Assembly: GCA_964423525.1 (NCBI GenBank)
Contig: CAYRFU010000017.1
Coordinates: 1-36,901, forward strand
Length of the DNA stretch: 36,901 bases
From: CAYRFU01 sp964423525
Lineage (GTDB): Bacteria; Vulcanimicrobiota; Xenobia; Xenobiales; JADMJV01
Direction: 5' to 3'
Below are positions 23,726 through 31,767 of this stretch, piece after piece. Within the stretch, counting starts at the first letter, position 1. The number at the start of each line of letters is the position of its first letter. Position numbers and translations under genes: made by a program. The notes under the pieces were generated by a model. That model saw only the letters and a list, made by a program, of their open reading frames with translations, did not search any database and was not told the DNA's origin.

Positions 23726-25150
23726 ATGCAGACTAGCGTCACCAGCATTTACCAGCGCCGTATCCGAGAGCTTTTTCAGAAGGCCATCCCGCCCGGTAAG
23801 ACCGTCCTCGAGGTGGGCTGCGGGAGAGGCGACCTCCTGGCTTCTCTGTCTCCCTCCCGAGGGCTAGGGATCGACCGCGACCCCGGTGCCGTCCACCAGG
23901 CTCGCAAGGCCTATCCTCACCTCGAGTTCCAGCAGCAAGAAGCGGAAAAGTTGACGGTTGAAACCACTTTTGACTACATCGTGATGGCCGATCTGCTGGT
24001 GTCGGTCACCGATATCTTGACCCTCTTCGAGCGTCTCGAGGCCGTCTCTCACGCCGACACTCGCTGGGTGGTGGCCTCTCACAACGCCCTCTGGCAAGGC
24101 TTGATCTCGCTGGCTGAAAGGCTCGGCCTCAAGCGGATCGCTCAGGGCTCGAACTGGCTGGGGGCGGCCGATATCATCAATCTCTTTCGACTGGCCGACC
24201 GCGAGGTAGAAGGGTGGAAGACCGACCTTTTGCTGCCGCTACCGGTGGCCGAGAAATGGCTTCGGCCGCTGGAGAGACTGACCACCCCTCTCAATTGGAT
24301 TATGTTTTTTGTAGCCCGCCCGGGGTTTCGTGTCGAGATGGAGAGACTGCCGGTCACGGTGCTGGTGCCTACCCGCAACGAAGTGGGCAACGTCCGCTCA
24401 GCCGTCGAGCGGATCCCAGAAATGGGTAGCGGCACCGAGATCCTTTTCGTCGACGGCAGTTCAACCGACGGCACCCAGGCCGAGATCGAGGCTCTGATCG
24501 AGGAGTTTCCCGAGCGTACGATTCGGTTGATTCATCAGGTCGACCCCGAAGGTCCTGAGGATGCGGCCACGGCTCGAGCCCAGAGAACGGGAAGGATGCT
24601 GCCACAGGGCAAAGCCGACGCAGTGCGCAAAGGTTTTCGGGCGGCCCAGGGGGAGGTTCTGATGATCTGTGACGCCGATCTCACTGTGGCCCCCGAGGAT
24701 CTGCCCCGTTTCTATCGGGCCTTAGCCACTGGCAAAGGGGACTTCATCAACGGGAGTCGCCTCCTCTATCCCATGGAGGAGGGGGCCATGCGCTACATCA
24801 ATCTTCTCGGGAACAAGTTTTTCAGCGTCGTCTTCACCTGGTTGCTAGGGCACTATGTGAAAGACACCCTTTGCGGCACCAAAGTGCTCCGCAAGAGAGA
24901 CTACGAAAGGGTGATGGCGTTCCGCCAAACGGTGGGGGATTTCGACCCCTTCGGAGACTTTGAACTCCTCTTCGGAGCTTCGGCCGCCGGGTTGCGCATT
25001 ATCGATCTCCCGATCCGCTATCGCCGCCGCCTTTACGGTGAACCGAAGATCGAGAACTTCCGCCATTCGGTGTTGCTTTTTCGGATGGTGGGGAAAGGTC
25101 TTTGCAGTCTGTCTCTGTTGAGGGGAGCTTCTCAACGACCACCGTCATAA
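23726..25150 (+). CDS. Fusion of SAM methyltransferase and DPM-like GT2 glycosyltransferase
   Basis: The 474-residue product has two enzymes in one chain. Residues 1-204 form a class I SAM-dependent methyltransferase with motif I VLEVGCGRGD (27-36) and GIDRDPGAV. Residues 205-474 form a GT-A glycosyltransferase of family 2 like dolichol/polyprenyl-phosphate mannose synthases: VTVLVPTRNEVGNV, LFVDGSSTDGT, the metal site CDADL, NGSRLLYP and KDTLCGTKVL. It should load a sugar onto a polyprenyl phosphate for the GT39-like and YfhO proteins beside it. I use ATG 23726, since the upstream frame overlaps the GT39 gene in another reading frame. Its last 152 bases are overlapped by a convergent gene. 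Confidence 0.88.
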   Translation: MQTSVTSIYQRRIRELFQKAIPPGKTVLEVGCGRGDLLASLSPSRGLGIDRDPGAVHQARKAYPHLEFQQQEAEKLTVETTFDYIVMADLLVSVTDILTLFERLEAVSHADTRWVVASHNALWQGLISLAERLGLKRIAQGSNWLGAADIINLFRLADREVEGWKTDLLLPLPVAEKWLRPLERLTTPLNWIMFFVARPGFRVEMERLPVTVLVPTRNEVGNVRSAVERIPEMGSGTEILFVDGSSTDGTQAEIEALIEEFPERTIRLIHQVDPEGPEDAATARAQRTGRMLPQGKADAVRKGFRAAQGEVLMICDADLTVAPEDLPRFYRALATGKGDFINGSRLLYPMEEGAMRYINLLGNKFFSVVFTWLLGHYVKDTLCGTKVLRKRDYERVMAFRQTVGDFDPFGDFELLFGASAAGLRIIDLPIRYRRRLYGEPKIENFRHSVLLFRMVGKGLCSLSLLRGASQRPPS

Positions 25151-25883
25151 AGAGTCCCAGCAGGTCGTTAAGGGGCTTGAGCCAACCCTCGAGCCGCTTG
25201 AGCCAGGGCCAAGCCGGTCCGGGAAGAAAGCATCGGTAACGAAGGCCACCGCTCAGGAGATAGCGCAGCGGGGTGTGATGCTGGCGCCTCACCAGCCGAA
25301 GGCGGGGGAAAGAGCGGCGCAAGCGAGCAGCCTCTCGCACGAAGAGAATCCAGGGCAGAGCTTGATTGCTGTGGGATAACGGTTTCCCCGGAACCAAGCT
25401 CAAACCGGCTTGAGGTAGGAAGGGCTCGTGGTGGAGCCAGGTGTAGATCAGGCGGCTCAGGGGCGTATTGGCCGGTTCGATACAGATCATCCTGCCACCG
25501 ACTCTCAGGCACCGTTGCGCTTCGCCCAGAAAAAGTAGAGGTTCGGGAAGATGGTGCAGGGTATTCAAGAGATAGATCGCCGTTAGACTCTCATCCTCGA
25601 AGGGCAGAGCCTCAGCCGAAAAGACCCGGTCCAGATGGGGGAGTTCTAAGATGTCTGAAGTGATGGTTTGGGGAATGACTTCTTTGAGAAATCCCCCTCC
25701 TGAGCCTATCTCGAGACGGTTTCCCCCTAGTTTCGGCGAGAGTTCCTCAAAAGTCTCGTACCAGTCCCGATAGAGGCTTTCCAAAGCGGGCTTTGAGCGC
25801 AGAATCCGCCGGTGGAGCAGAGTGGTCTGTGGGTCGTCAAGATCGAGGCCATGGGTTTCAGGAAGGCGAAGGAGACCGAACAA
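24999..25883 (-). CDS. SAM-dependent methyltransferase with read-through tail
   Basis: The 294-residue protein is a class I methyltransferase of the Methyltransf_11 type: NRLEIGSGGGFLKEV (54-68), PHLDRVFSAEALPFEDESLTA split over the DxxxLPF-like segment, LLNTLHHLP, and RCLRVGGRMICIEP. The folded domain seems to end at FMTVVVEKL near 25130. The remaining tail of about 48 residues, rich in Ser, Gly, Pro and Lys, is encoded antisense to the end of the GT2 fusion gene, which suggests a lost stop codon. The start is TTG 25883, one base after the stop of the epimerase gene (TGAGTTG), with no good ribosome site, so coupling is likely. Confidence 0.82.
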   Translation of the reverse strand: MFGLLRLPETHGLDLDDPQTTLLHRRILRSKPALESLYRDWYETFEELSPKLGGNRLEIGSGGGFLKEVIPQTITSDILELPHLDRVFSAEALPFEDESLTAIYLLNTLHHLPEPLLFLGEAQRCLRVGGRMICIEPANTPLSRLIYTWLHHEPFLPQAGLSLVPGKPLSHSNQALPWILFVREAARLRRSFPRLRLVRRQHHTPLRYLLSGGLRYRCFLPGPAWPWLKRLEGWLKPLNDLLGLFMTVVVEKLPSTETDCKDLSPPSEKATPNGGSSRSSVHRKGGGDSGSGDR

Positions 25884-25884
25884 C

Positions 25885-26886
25885 TCAGGTGACTAGCACC
25901 GGATGATTTCGATGACGAGTGGCTTCAGGGTGAGCGATGAGATTGAGGGTCAAACAACGATGGAGTTCTTCGATACCCTGCTCGAGAGTGTAGCACGGTT
26001 CGAACCCCAAGGTTTTGCGGACCTTTTCAAAACAAACGTGAATACTTCGCATATCCCCATCGAATTGAAGCTCCCGCTCCTCGACCACCAGATCGGTCCA
26101 GCGAGCACGAATCATCTCCACCAACCGTGCTTTGCTGGAATTGAGAGATTCCCCACCGATATTGAAAACCTGGCCAGCCACCTGGGGGCGGGGAGCCTCT
26201 AGCAGGGTCGTTAAGGCCCGCACCACGTCTTGAACATGAACGAAAGCCCGGTTGAAATCTTTTTGGTAGATCACCAGCTTCTGCCCCAAATGAGCTGTGA
26301 GGGCGAACTGATTGACCATCAGGTCGAAGCGGGTTCTAGGAGAGACGCCGAAAAGAGTGGCCAGTCGAACGCAGGTCACGGCCGGGAGATCGTCCTGGCA
26401 TCGTTCCAGCAAGAACTCCTCGGCGGCCACTTTTGATTCGGCATAGACCGATTGAGGTCTAAGGGGAGAGTCCTCTCGAACCACCCCATTGTCGGCCACA
26501 CCGTAGTTACTGTACGACGAGGCAAAGATCATCCGCTCCACCCCAGCCTTGTGAGCCCCTTCATAGACGGCTCGCGTTCCCTCAACGTTCACATCCCAGG
26601 AGTGCTCGCGCCCGACCTTTTTGCAGACGGGAAAGCCCACCAGAGCAGCCAGATGGATGACCGCATCGACCCCCTCCAGCAAACGGTCCAAAAGCGCTCG
26701 GTCACGGACATCGCCGTGGTGGAAATGATAGTTGGGGAAGTTCAGAAATGCCAGCATCGCATCGCCCCCGTGCAACAGGGTGTCGCAAACTCTCACTTCG
26801 ACGCCGGCCTGAAGGAGGCTTGGGGTGAGGGCGGTACCGATATAGCCAGCTCCGCCGGTAATCAGAATTTTCTTGAGATTCTTCAA
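25885..26886 (-). CDS. NAD-dependent epimerase/dehydratase (extended SDR)
   Basis: The 333-residue protein is an extended short-chain dehydrogenase of the nucleotide-sugar epimerase/dehydratase group. It has the NAD-binding GGAGYIG (11-17), HGDVRD (58-62), VIHLAA (76-81), the catalytic SSYS with Tyr148/Lys152 of YAESK, and RLATLFGVSPRTRFDL. It probably makes the activated sugar for the glycosyltransferases beside it; the exact reaction, epimerase or dehydratase, cannot be fixed. The start is a TTG at 26884-26886 with a weak ribosome site. It lies between the CotH gene (53 bases upstream) and the methyltransferase (one base downstream), all co-directional. Confidence 0.9.
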   Translation of the reverse strand: MKNLKKILITGGAGYIGTALTPSLLQAGVEVRVCDTLLHGGDAMLAFLNFPNYHFHHGDVRDRALLDRLLEGVDAVIHLAALVGFPVCKKVGREHSWDVNVEGTRAVYEGAHKAGVERMIFASSYSNYGVADNGVVREDSPLRPQSVYAESKVAAEEFLLERCQDDLPAVTCVRLATLFGVSPRTRFDLMVNQFALTAHLGQKLVIYQKDFNRAFVHVQDVVRALTTLLEAPRPQVAGQVFNIGGESLNSSKARLVEMIRARWTDLVVEERELQFDGDMRSIHVCFEKVRKTLGFEPCYTLEQGIEELHRCLTLNLIAHPEATRHRNHPVLVT

Positions 26887-26939
26887 GGCTTTCGGTCTTG
26901 TTTCCCAGGCTCGATTTTCTTCCTGCTACCGTTCCCGGG

Positions 26940-29516
26940 TCAGTCCAGAAGAATCAGTTCCCCCGGAGTGCCTTGAGGAAGGTGAGCCTTCGTCTGAGAA
27001 AGTCGAGCACGAGAGAACTTATCGAGACGCACATCCCGGGTGTTCTGGTGCAAAGTGACTCGTCTTAAAGTGATGGTGCCACCTCGCTCATAAAGCCACT
27101 TCTTACGATAGGCGTCTACGGCCACCCGGCAGGATTGAAAGTGGGAATCCACCACCTCAGCCACCGAGTCGTCTTTCACCTGGACCCCGATGAAACAGTC
27201 CGCCAGAGAAAGCTGGGAGGCCAAAAAGCGCGTTCCATCCCCGACGCTGATCCCTTTGTCACCGCAGGCCTCAAAGTGGCTAGCCTGGACTTCGATGTCA
27301 GCCTCCATCAAGTCGAGGCCGTCGTTACCGCAATGCACAAAACGGCAATCCCTCACCAGGCCCCGGCACATATCGAGGTCGAGGCCATCGAAGAGCGCCC
27401 ACTCAAACAGGCAGTTCTCGACCAGGATCTGGCTACCTTGTAAGTTGACCGTGTCATCGCTCACCGAGTTATGGCCGAATCGGCATTGGGCCAGAACCAC
27501 ATCCTCACTCCGATAGACGTTGAACATACCTTTCGGCTGGAGTCCTCCAAAACGGCCGATCGAGCCCCCTCGAACCTCCAAGTGCCGAAATCGACCCCTA
27601 TTCTCGAACAGAATGAACGAACCCCAGGGGCTGTCACCCGCCGGCACCATTCTGATGGGCTCTTCAGCTGTCCCTTCCATGGAAACCGGCCCGGCGGCCA
27701 GGACGCTAACTCCCGGCGCGAGGGCCAGAGTGGTGCCGGGTTCGACCCGTAGAGATTGATGGGGGGCTAAGATTTTGTCCTGAGAGAGTTCGACCCGCCC
27801 CGGTCCCCAGACGATCGGCTCCGGTTGATTACGAGCAAAGAACCAGGGGTGGATCGACAAGCAAGGCGTGGGGTCGGGAAAGGGGCCAGGCCTCACGACT
27901 TGACCGCTGAGGGCGTTGCTAAAGCGAAGCTCCTCGGGTCGATTACGAAGCTGATAAAGGAGCGGAGCGGCGGTCAGATAGTCCACCCCTTCGTAAAGCT
28001 GAACCTGGGCTGACAGACCGGGATAGAGCACCATCGAGTCGCTTTCGACCCCCCATTGGTCGGTCACCACCGAGGTCGAAGTCACCTCGACGGCGACGTT
28101 GCCAAAGACTGCCACCAGGCAACCGTCAGGGTTCTCTTGAACGGCCACTCTGGCATCTTGCAAAAAGGCTCCGAGGTGGGCGTGACGTTGTTCGATGAAC
28201 TGACGCAGTTCGAGCTTCTTGGGTTCTAGACTCAAAACCGAATGAGGAGCATAGTAGACCGGCATTCCCGGCACCTCTACCGGATTTCGTTCCAGCTCAC
28301 CCAGGGCCTGATCGGCCCGAAGCTCGGGCTCGATCCGCTCATACAGATCCTGGCAGAGGCGAGTCAGCTCGGCTGGAGCGGCCGGCCCGTTCAGTAAATT
28401 GTAAAGGACCTGGTTGCGTCGATGGACCCAGCGGGGGTCCTGGCTGGCCAGGAACTGAATGCGGTTGGAAAGGCAATTAGCGGGAACGTCCGGGCCTCGC
28501 CAGATGCCAAATCCGTTGAAATCCCAAACCACCGGCTCCAGTCGACCTACAACGGGAGAAAGATAGTAGAGATGATTGTGGGACTGATCGATATGGGACG
28601 TCCCGGTCAGAATGACCAGGGCCCACCAGCGGGCGTATTGCTCGGGGTCGAGGACCGCTCGCAGCTGGTCCATCTGGTCAGGGGCCAGGCGTCCCTGGCG
28701 AGCCAGGCCACGAAACTGCTCGAAGGTCTCGAGGTCGGCCTGGCTAGGGTCGGCCCCGTCGAACTTCCATCCCTCCAGACCCTCTCCCCACAGATCGCCT
28801 CCATCAAAACGGTCCCCTTTGAAGAAAACCCCGGGCATTCTTTGATGTTCCAAGAGCAGTGCTTCGCTGGCCGTATAGCTTCGAAGATAAAGGCCCATCG
28901 CATGGCCGTTGAGCACCAGTCGAACGTGGTCAGAAAGAGAGGAGATCAGGTCGAGTTCGCGGCCCAGTTGCTCGGGGAGCCAGTTCTTGATAGCCAGCAC
29001 ATCCTCGGGGCGCGACAACTCTACCAGGCGGCGACCTAGAGCGATCTCTGAGCGTTTGAGACGAACTCGAAAAGACGGTTTGACCGGCGAGTGATGCCAA
29101 TAGGAAGTGCCACGAAGGGACACCGAGCCCTGTTGGTAGCGGTCACTCTCATCTCGATAGATCCCCTTAAGAAAGCGTTTCTGACCCAAAGCCCGCGCCC
29201 GTCGCAGCTCCTCGACAGCACCGTCCGGGAGGAGCAGCTCCAACTGAAGGACAGCTGAGCTACGAGGCACAGGACTGCCCCAGAGAAGACCTTGAACACC
29301 CACTCCGACCCGCTCGAATGCGCGCCGAAGCGCCAGCTCTTTGGAACCACGAAGAAAGGTGGTATTGAGCCCTTCGTCCTCTCGAACCAGAGCCAACACG
29401 CTCCCCGCCAGCAAGGTCGCAACCAACAGGAGGACGGGCCAAAAGCTTCTCCAGCGGTAGAGATGGGCCGCTCCCGGACTCGGCTCTAGCCAGATGCCTC
29501 GCCGCTCAATCTTCAC
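26940..29516 (-). CDS. CotH-kinase-like protein with C-terminal right-handed beta-helix
   Basis: The 858-residue product has one N-terminal transmembrane helix (about 24-43), a CotH-type kinase-like domain, and a parallel beta-helix. The CotH part (about 90-450) has VSLRGTSYWHH, IKNWLPEQLGRELDL, VRLVLNGHAMGLYL, FFKGDRF, SHIDQSHNHLYYL and VVWDFNGFG, the last holding the probable metal-binding Asp/Asn. The C-terminal third has short repeats such as VLAQCRFGHNSVSDDTVNL, LVENCLFEWALFDGLDL, LVRDCRFVHCGNDGLDL and VQASHFEACGDKGISVG. B. subtilis CotH phosphorylates spore-coat proteins; here it would act outside the cell. I chose GTG 29516, since GGAAGG precedes it and it overlaps the upstream stop by 11 bases; the longer frame from 29615 lies within that gene. 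Confidence 0.88.
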   Translation of the reverse strand: MKIERRGIWLEPSPGAAHLYRWRSFWPVLLLVATLLAGSVLALVREDEGLNTTFLRGSKELALRRAFERVGVGVQGLLWGSPVPRSSAVLQLELLLPDGAVEELRRARALGQKRFLKGIYRDESDRYQQGSVSLRGTSYWHHSPVKPSFRVRLKRSEIALGRRLVELSRPEDVLAIKNWLPEQLGRELDLISSLSDHVRLVLNGHAMGLYLRSYTASEALLLEHQRMPGVFFKGDRFDGGDLWGEGLEGWKFDGADPSQADLETFEQFRGLARQGRLAPDQMDQLRAVLDPEQYARWWALVILTGTSHIDQSHNHLYYLSPVVGRLEPVVWDFNGFGIWRGPDVPANCLSNRIQFLASQDPRWVHRRNQVLYNLLNGPAAPAELTRLCQDLYERIEPELRADQALGELERNPVEVPGMPVYYAPHSVLSLEPKKLELRQFIEQRHAHLGAFLQDARVAVQENPDGCLVAVFGNVAVEVTSTSVVTDQWGVESDSMVLYPGLSAQVQLYEGVDYLTAAPLLYQLRNRPEELRFSNALSGQVVRPGPFPDPTPCLSIHPWFFARNQPEPIVWGPGRVELSQDKILAPHQSLRVEPGTTLALAPGVSVLAAGPVSMEGTAEEPIRMVPAGDSPWGSFILFENRGRFRHLEVRGGSIGRFGGLQPKGMFNVYRSEDVVLAQCRFGHNSVSDDTVNLQGSQILVENCLFEWALFDGLDLDMCRGLVRDCRFVHCGNDGLDLMEADIEVQASHFEACGDKGISVGDGTRFLASQLSLADCFIGVQVKDDSVAEVVDSHFQSCRVAVDAYRKKWLYERGGTITLRRVTLHQNTRDVRLDKFSRARLSQTKAHLPQGTPGELILLD

Positions 29517-29982
29517 GACTGAACCTTCCCAGGCCCCAAAAGAACAGTCCCCCGACCACCATGACAGAGGCACCCCGCCAAGCCGCCCGGCCCAGAGCCT
29601 GGTAAACCTCTGCACGTTGAAGAGAGGAGCGCTCCAGAGGATAGACCCTTTCGGCAGTGACTCGATAGATGAAGTAGTCGACCGATTCAGAGCTGGCCAC
29701 TTCCAGCCAAACGGTCTGCTCTTGCCGGGTGCGTCGATGGTCGAGAACTCGCAGGTCGACCCCGGCTGGAAGTTCTAACTGTTCAGGCTCCGGGAAGTAG
29801 ACCTCGGGCCCATCGGCTTGCTCTTGGGGCACCACAACCAGCTGTCCCTTTTGCCGGGCCAACACCAACAGTTGTCGATCTCCCACCGGCTCGGGCCGAA
29901 TGGCCTCGGTATAGTCTCGAGTCAGGCCCGAGAAGCCAACGGCCAGAGCCAGGGCCAAGAGAGCCAGCAGGCCGGCCTTCAA
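29506..29982 (-). CDS. Small protein with two transmembrane segments, unknown function
   Basis: The 158-residue protein has an N-terminal hydrophobic helix (AGLLALLALALAVGFSGL), an outside domain of about 110 residues rich in beta-strand and charge (LVVVPQEQADGPEVYFPEPE, LRVLDHRRTRQEQTVWLEV), and a second transmembrane helix near 136-152 (ASVMVVGGLFFWGLG). I do not recognise a family. It starts with TTG 29982, four bases inside the VTC gene (TTGA), and ends 11 bases inside the CotH gene. It is thus tightly coupled to the VTC and CotH genes and is probably part of the same machine. Confidence 0.75.
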   Translation of the reverse strand: MKAGLLALLALALAVGFSGLTRDYTEAIRPEPVGDRQLLVLARQKGQLVVVPQEQADGPEVYFPEPEQLELPAGVDLRVLDHRRTRQEQTVWLEVASSESVDYFIYRVTAERVYPLERSSLQRAEVYQALGRAAWRGASVMVVGGLFFWGLGRFSRED

Positions 29983-30731
29983 GAGGTGACCTCAAGCAAC
30001 CGATGAACGGCGGCCCAGCGTCGCCGATTGGGCAGGCCGGCCCGAGCGTTGACGCCCTCGAGATACTTAGAGAACCGAATCGGTCGCAGCCCCTTATCGA
30101 CCAAGCGCTGGCGAACCCAGCGGGGGAGTCGACGGTTGAACTTCACCTCGAGAATGATGTCGGTGGTAGGACAGATGGGAAGGCCGGCACCTTGTTCAAG
30201 GTCAGCGGGATTGTAGACATTGCAGCGATGGTCAAAGGTCACCCGCAAGCCCGGATCGACACGTCCCAGCCAGGCCTGACGGTGATAGCCGATGATATGG
30301 ATGGGGCGGAGCTGTTGGCGGGCGGCAGCGGCCACAATAGCCCCGGAAGTCGGATCGGGTTCTCCTTCCAGACAGCTAGCCAGCTCAACCAGGTCGAGTT
30401 CCCCCAACAGAAGGGAGCGGGCCCGTTCTGGCACCAGCCGGACTCGCTCTTTCCAGACAGTCTGACCGGCCCGATGCTTGATTTCGAAGAAGTAGGGTCC
30501 TTCCTCTCGATACCAGCGGAGTCGAAATTTTCGCCGGATTTCCACGCCGTCTAACTTCTCCCAATAGGCCTCAAAATCCGGCGTGTCATAATACTGGCTG
30601 CGGACGTGGTAAAGGCCTGATGGGCCGTGGGCGTCAAACTCCAACCCTGGCTCGAGGCTCTCCAGAAGCCGCTTTTTGACCTCGGCGTCGATGCGGAACT
30701 TGAGCTCGTAGCGCCAGCGCCGTCCCTTCAC
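29979..30731 (-). CDS. VTC-domain protein (polyphosphate polymerase family)
   Basis: The 250-residue protein is a tunnel-fold (CYTH/TTM) domain of the VTC type, known in yeast Vtc4 to make polyphosphate from ATP. The charged strands lining the tunnel are seen: YELKFRID (8-15), RRKFRLRWYR, FFEIKHR, VWKERVRL, VTFDHR, ILEVKFN and RFSKYLEG. No transmembrane segment is present, so it should act in the cytoplasm with the membrane protein DUF4956 encoded immediately upstream. GTG 30731 overlaps the DUF4956 stop by four bases (GTGA). The substrate could be polyphosphate or another phosphorylated product. Confidence 0.92.
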   Translation of the reverse strand: MKGRRWRYELKFRIDAEVKKRLLESLEPGLEFDAHGPSGLYHVRSQYYDTPDFEAYWEKLDGVEIRRKFRLRWYREEGPYFFEIKHRAGQTVWKERVRLVPERARSLLLGELDLVELASCLEGEPDPTSGAIVAAAARQQLRPIHIIGYHRQAWLGRVDPGLRVTFDHRCNVYNPADLEQGAGLPICPTTDIILEVKFNRRLPRWVRQRLVDKGLRPIRFSKYLEGVNARAGLPNRRRWAAVHRLLEVTS

Positions 30732-31426
30732 GGCTCCTGGCCGTGAAGGTCAACATGATAGGTCACTTTAAGGTTCTCGTTGGCGGCCGTCAGTTTTTCC
30801 ACCACCTGGGCCGCGGAGACGCCCTCAGCCTGGCGTACCGAGAAGACAGCGTTGAGAAAAAGTCCTTGGCGAGCCGACTCTAGCAAGACCAGACTGTAGC
30901 CGGTGAAGAGCTGTTTGAAGGTGTCTTCTAGAACCACTAACGGGTCTTCGCCGGCCGGCAAACGAATCTTCAGCAAACGCTCGGGAGCCTCGTCACTGCG
31001 ACCATAGCCGAGACTATGCAGCACGACCATGGTAGCACAGATGGCCCCGGTAGCTCCCAGCGCAATAGAATAAAAACGCGTCCCCGCAGCCATGGCCACA
31101 GCCAGCCCGAAGAAGATGTAGCCGACGTCGCGGGTCTCTTTGACGGCATTCCGGAAACGAATGATCGACAAAGCACCGATCAGCGAGAAGGCCCGGGCTA
31201 AATTGGAGCCGATCACCACCATGATCACGGTCGTTACCATCGCCGTCAAAACGAGAGTTTGCACATAACTCTGCGAATAGCCCGGGCTACTATGAGTGTA
31301 CCGATAGACAGCCCCGATGATCAGAGTGCAGAACACCGTCACTCCCAGAGCAAAAAACAGTTCCCACAGCGGAAGGACCTCGGTTTGGCCAGCCTCAAGT
31401 CGAAGGAATCTTACAATCTCGCCCAT
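30728..31426 (-). CDS. DUF4956 membrane protein
   Basis: The 232-residue protein has about four transmembrane helices in its first 145 residues (LFFALGVTVFCTLIIGAVY, LVLTAMVTTVIMVVIGS, VGYIFFGLAVAMAAGT, ALGATGAICATMVVLHSLG), with the DUF4956 hallmark SLIGALSIIRFRNAVKETRD between them, and a cytosolic alpha/beta C-terminal domain. It commonly sits beside VTC and CotH genes, as here. ATG 31426 is in the 3' arm of a small inverted repeat (CCCATG, TTTC, CATGGG) and the nearest AGGAGG is about 35 bases upstream, so the start is poorly supported, although no other start lies between it and an upstream stop. Confidence 0.9.
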   Translation of the reverse strand: MGEIVRFLRLEAGQTEVLPLWELFFALGVTVFCTLIIGAVYRYTHSSPGYSQSYVQTLVLTAMVTTVIMVVIGSNLARAFSLIGALSIIRFRNAVKETRDVGYIFFGLAVAMAAGTRFYSIALGATGAICATMVVLHSLGYGRSDEAPERLLKIRLPAGEDPLVVLEDTFKQLFTGYSLVLLESARQGLFLNAVFSVRQAEGVSAAQVVEKLTAANENLKVTYHVDLHGQEP

Positions 31427-31483
31427 GGAAACATGGGTTTCTTGTCGTCTTCGAGACCTCCCTCCTGAGGGGCTGGTTCAGCC

Positions 31484-31715
31484 CTAGCCGCCAGCTCGGA
31501 TCACTTTGTAATCGTTGGCTTCCAGCAAAGCCTGAAGGTTGGTCTTTGACATGTTGAGTCTCGAACAACACGATCAGGTCTTTCCCTCTACGCTTTTCGC
31601 GCCTCATCTTGATGCGCCCGTTCCCGGTGGTGCGAGGAATCTTCTTGTGGCAGCGGCAGGGAAGGTGCTTGCACTTTGAGCACCAGTCAGGGTCGGTGGA
31701 ATAACTCAGCTCCAT
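31484..31715 (-). pseudogene. SUI1/YciH-type translation factor with internal deletion
   Basis: From ATG 31715 the frame reads a Zn-ribbon-like start (TDPDWCSKCKHLPCRCHKK) and RIKMRREKRRGKDLIVLFET, which fits the N half of SUI1/eIF1-like proteins. About 31550 the frame loses homology, but another frame takes up NMSKTNLQALLEAN, then DYKVIRAGG and TAG at 31484-31486, which is the expected SUI1 C terminus. Compared with E. coli YciH, the middle of about 30 residues containing the LKKKCGCGG loop is missing. The protein cannot be functional as read. A real deletion or an assembly collapse could both explain it. It is divergent from the Zn-dehydrogenase gene. Confidence 0.8.
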
Positions 31716-31767
31716 AGCCACGCGGTTCGACACAGGGCTGGCTGTTCTCTTCTCGAACCGTGGGGCG

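Noticed and set aside
31470..31484. GGGCTG/CAGCCC inverted repeat just after the SUI1 stop
   Set aside because: Short stem without T-tract on the minus strand; not convincing as a terminator.
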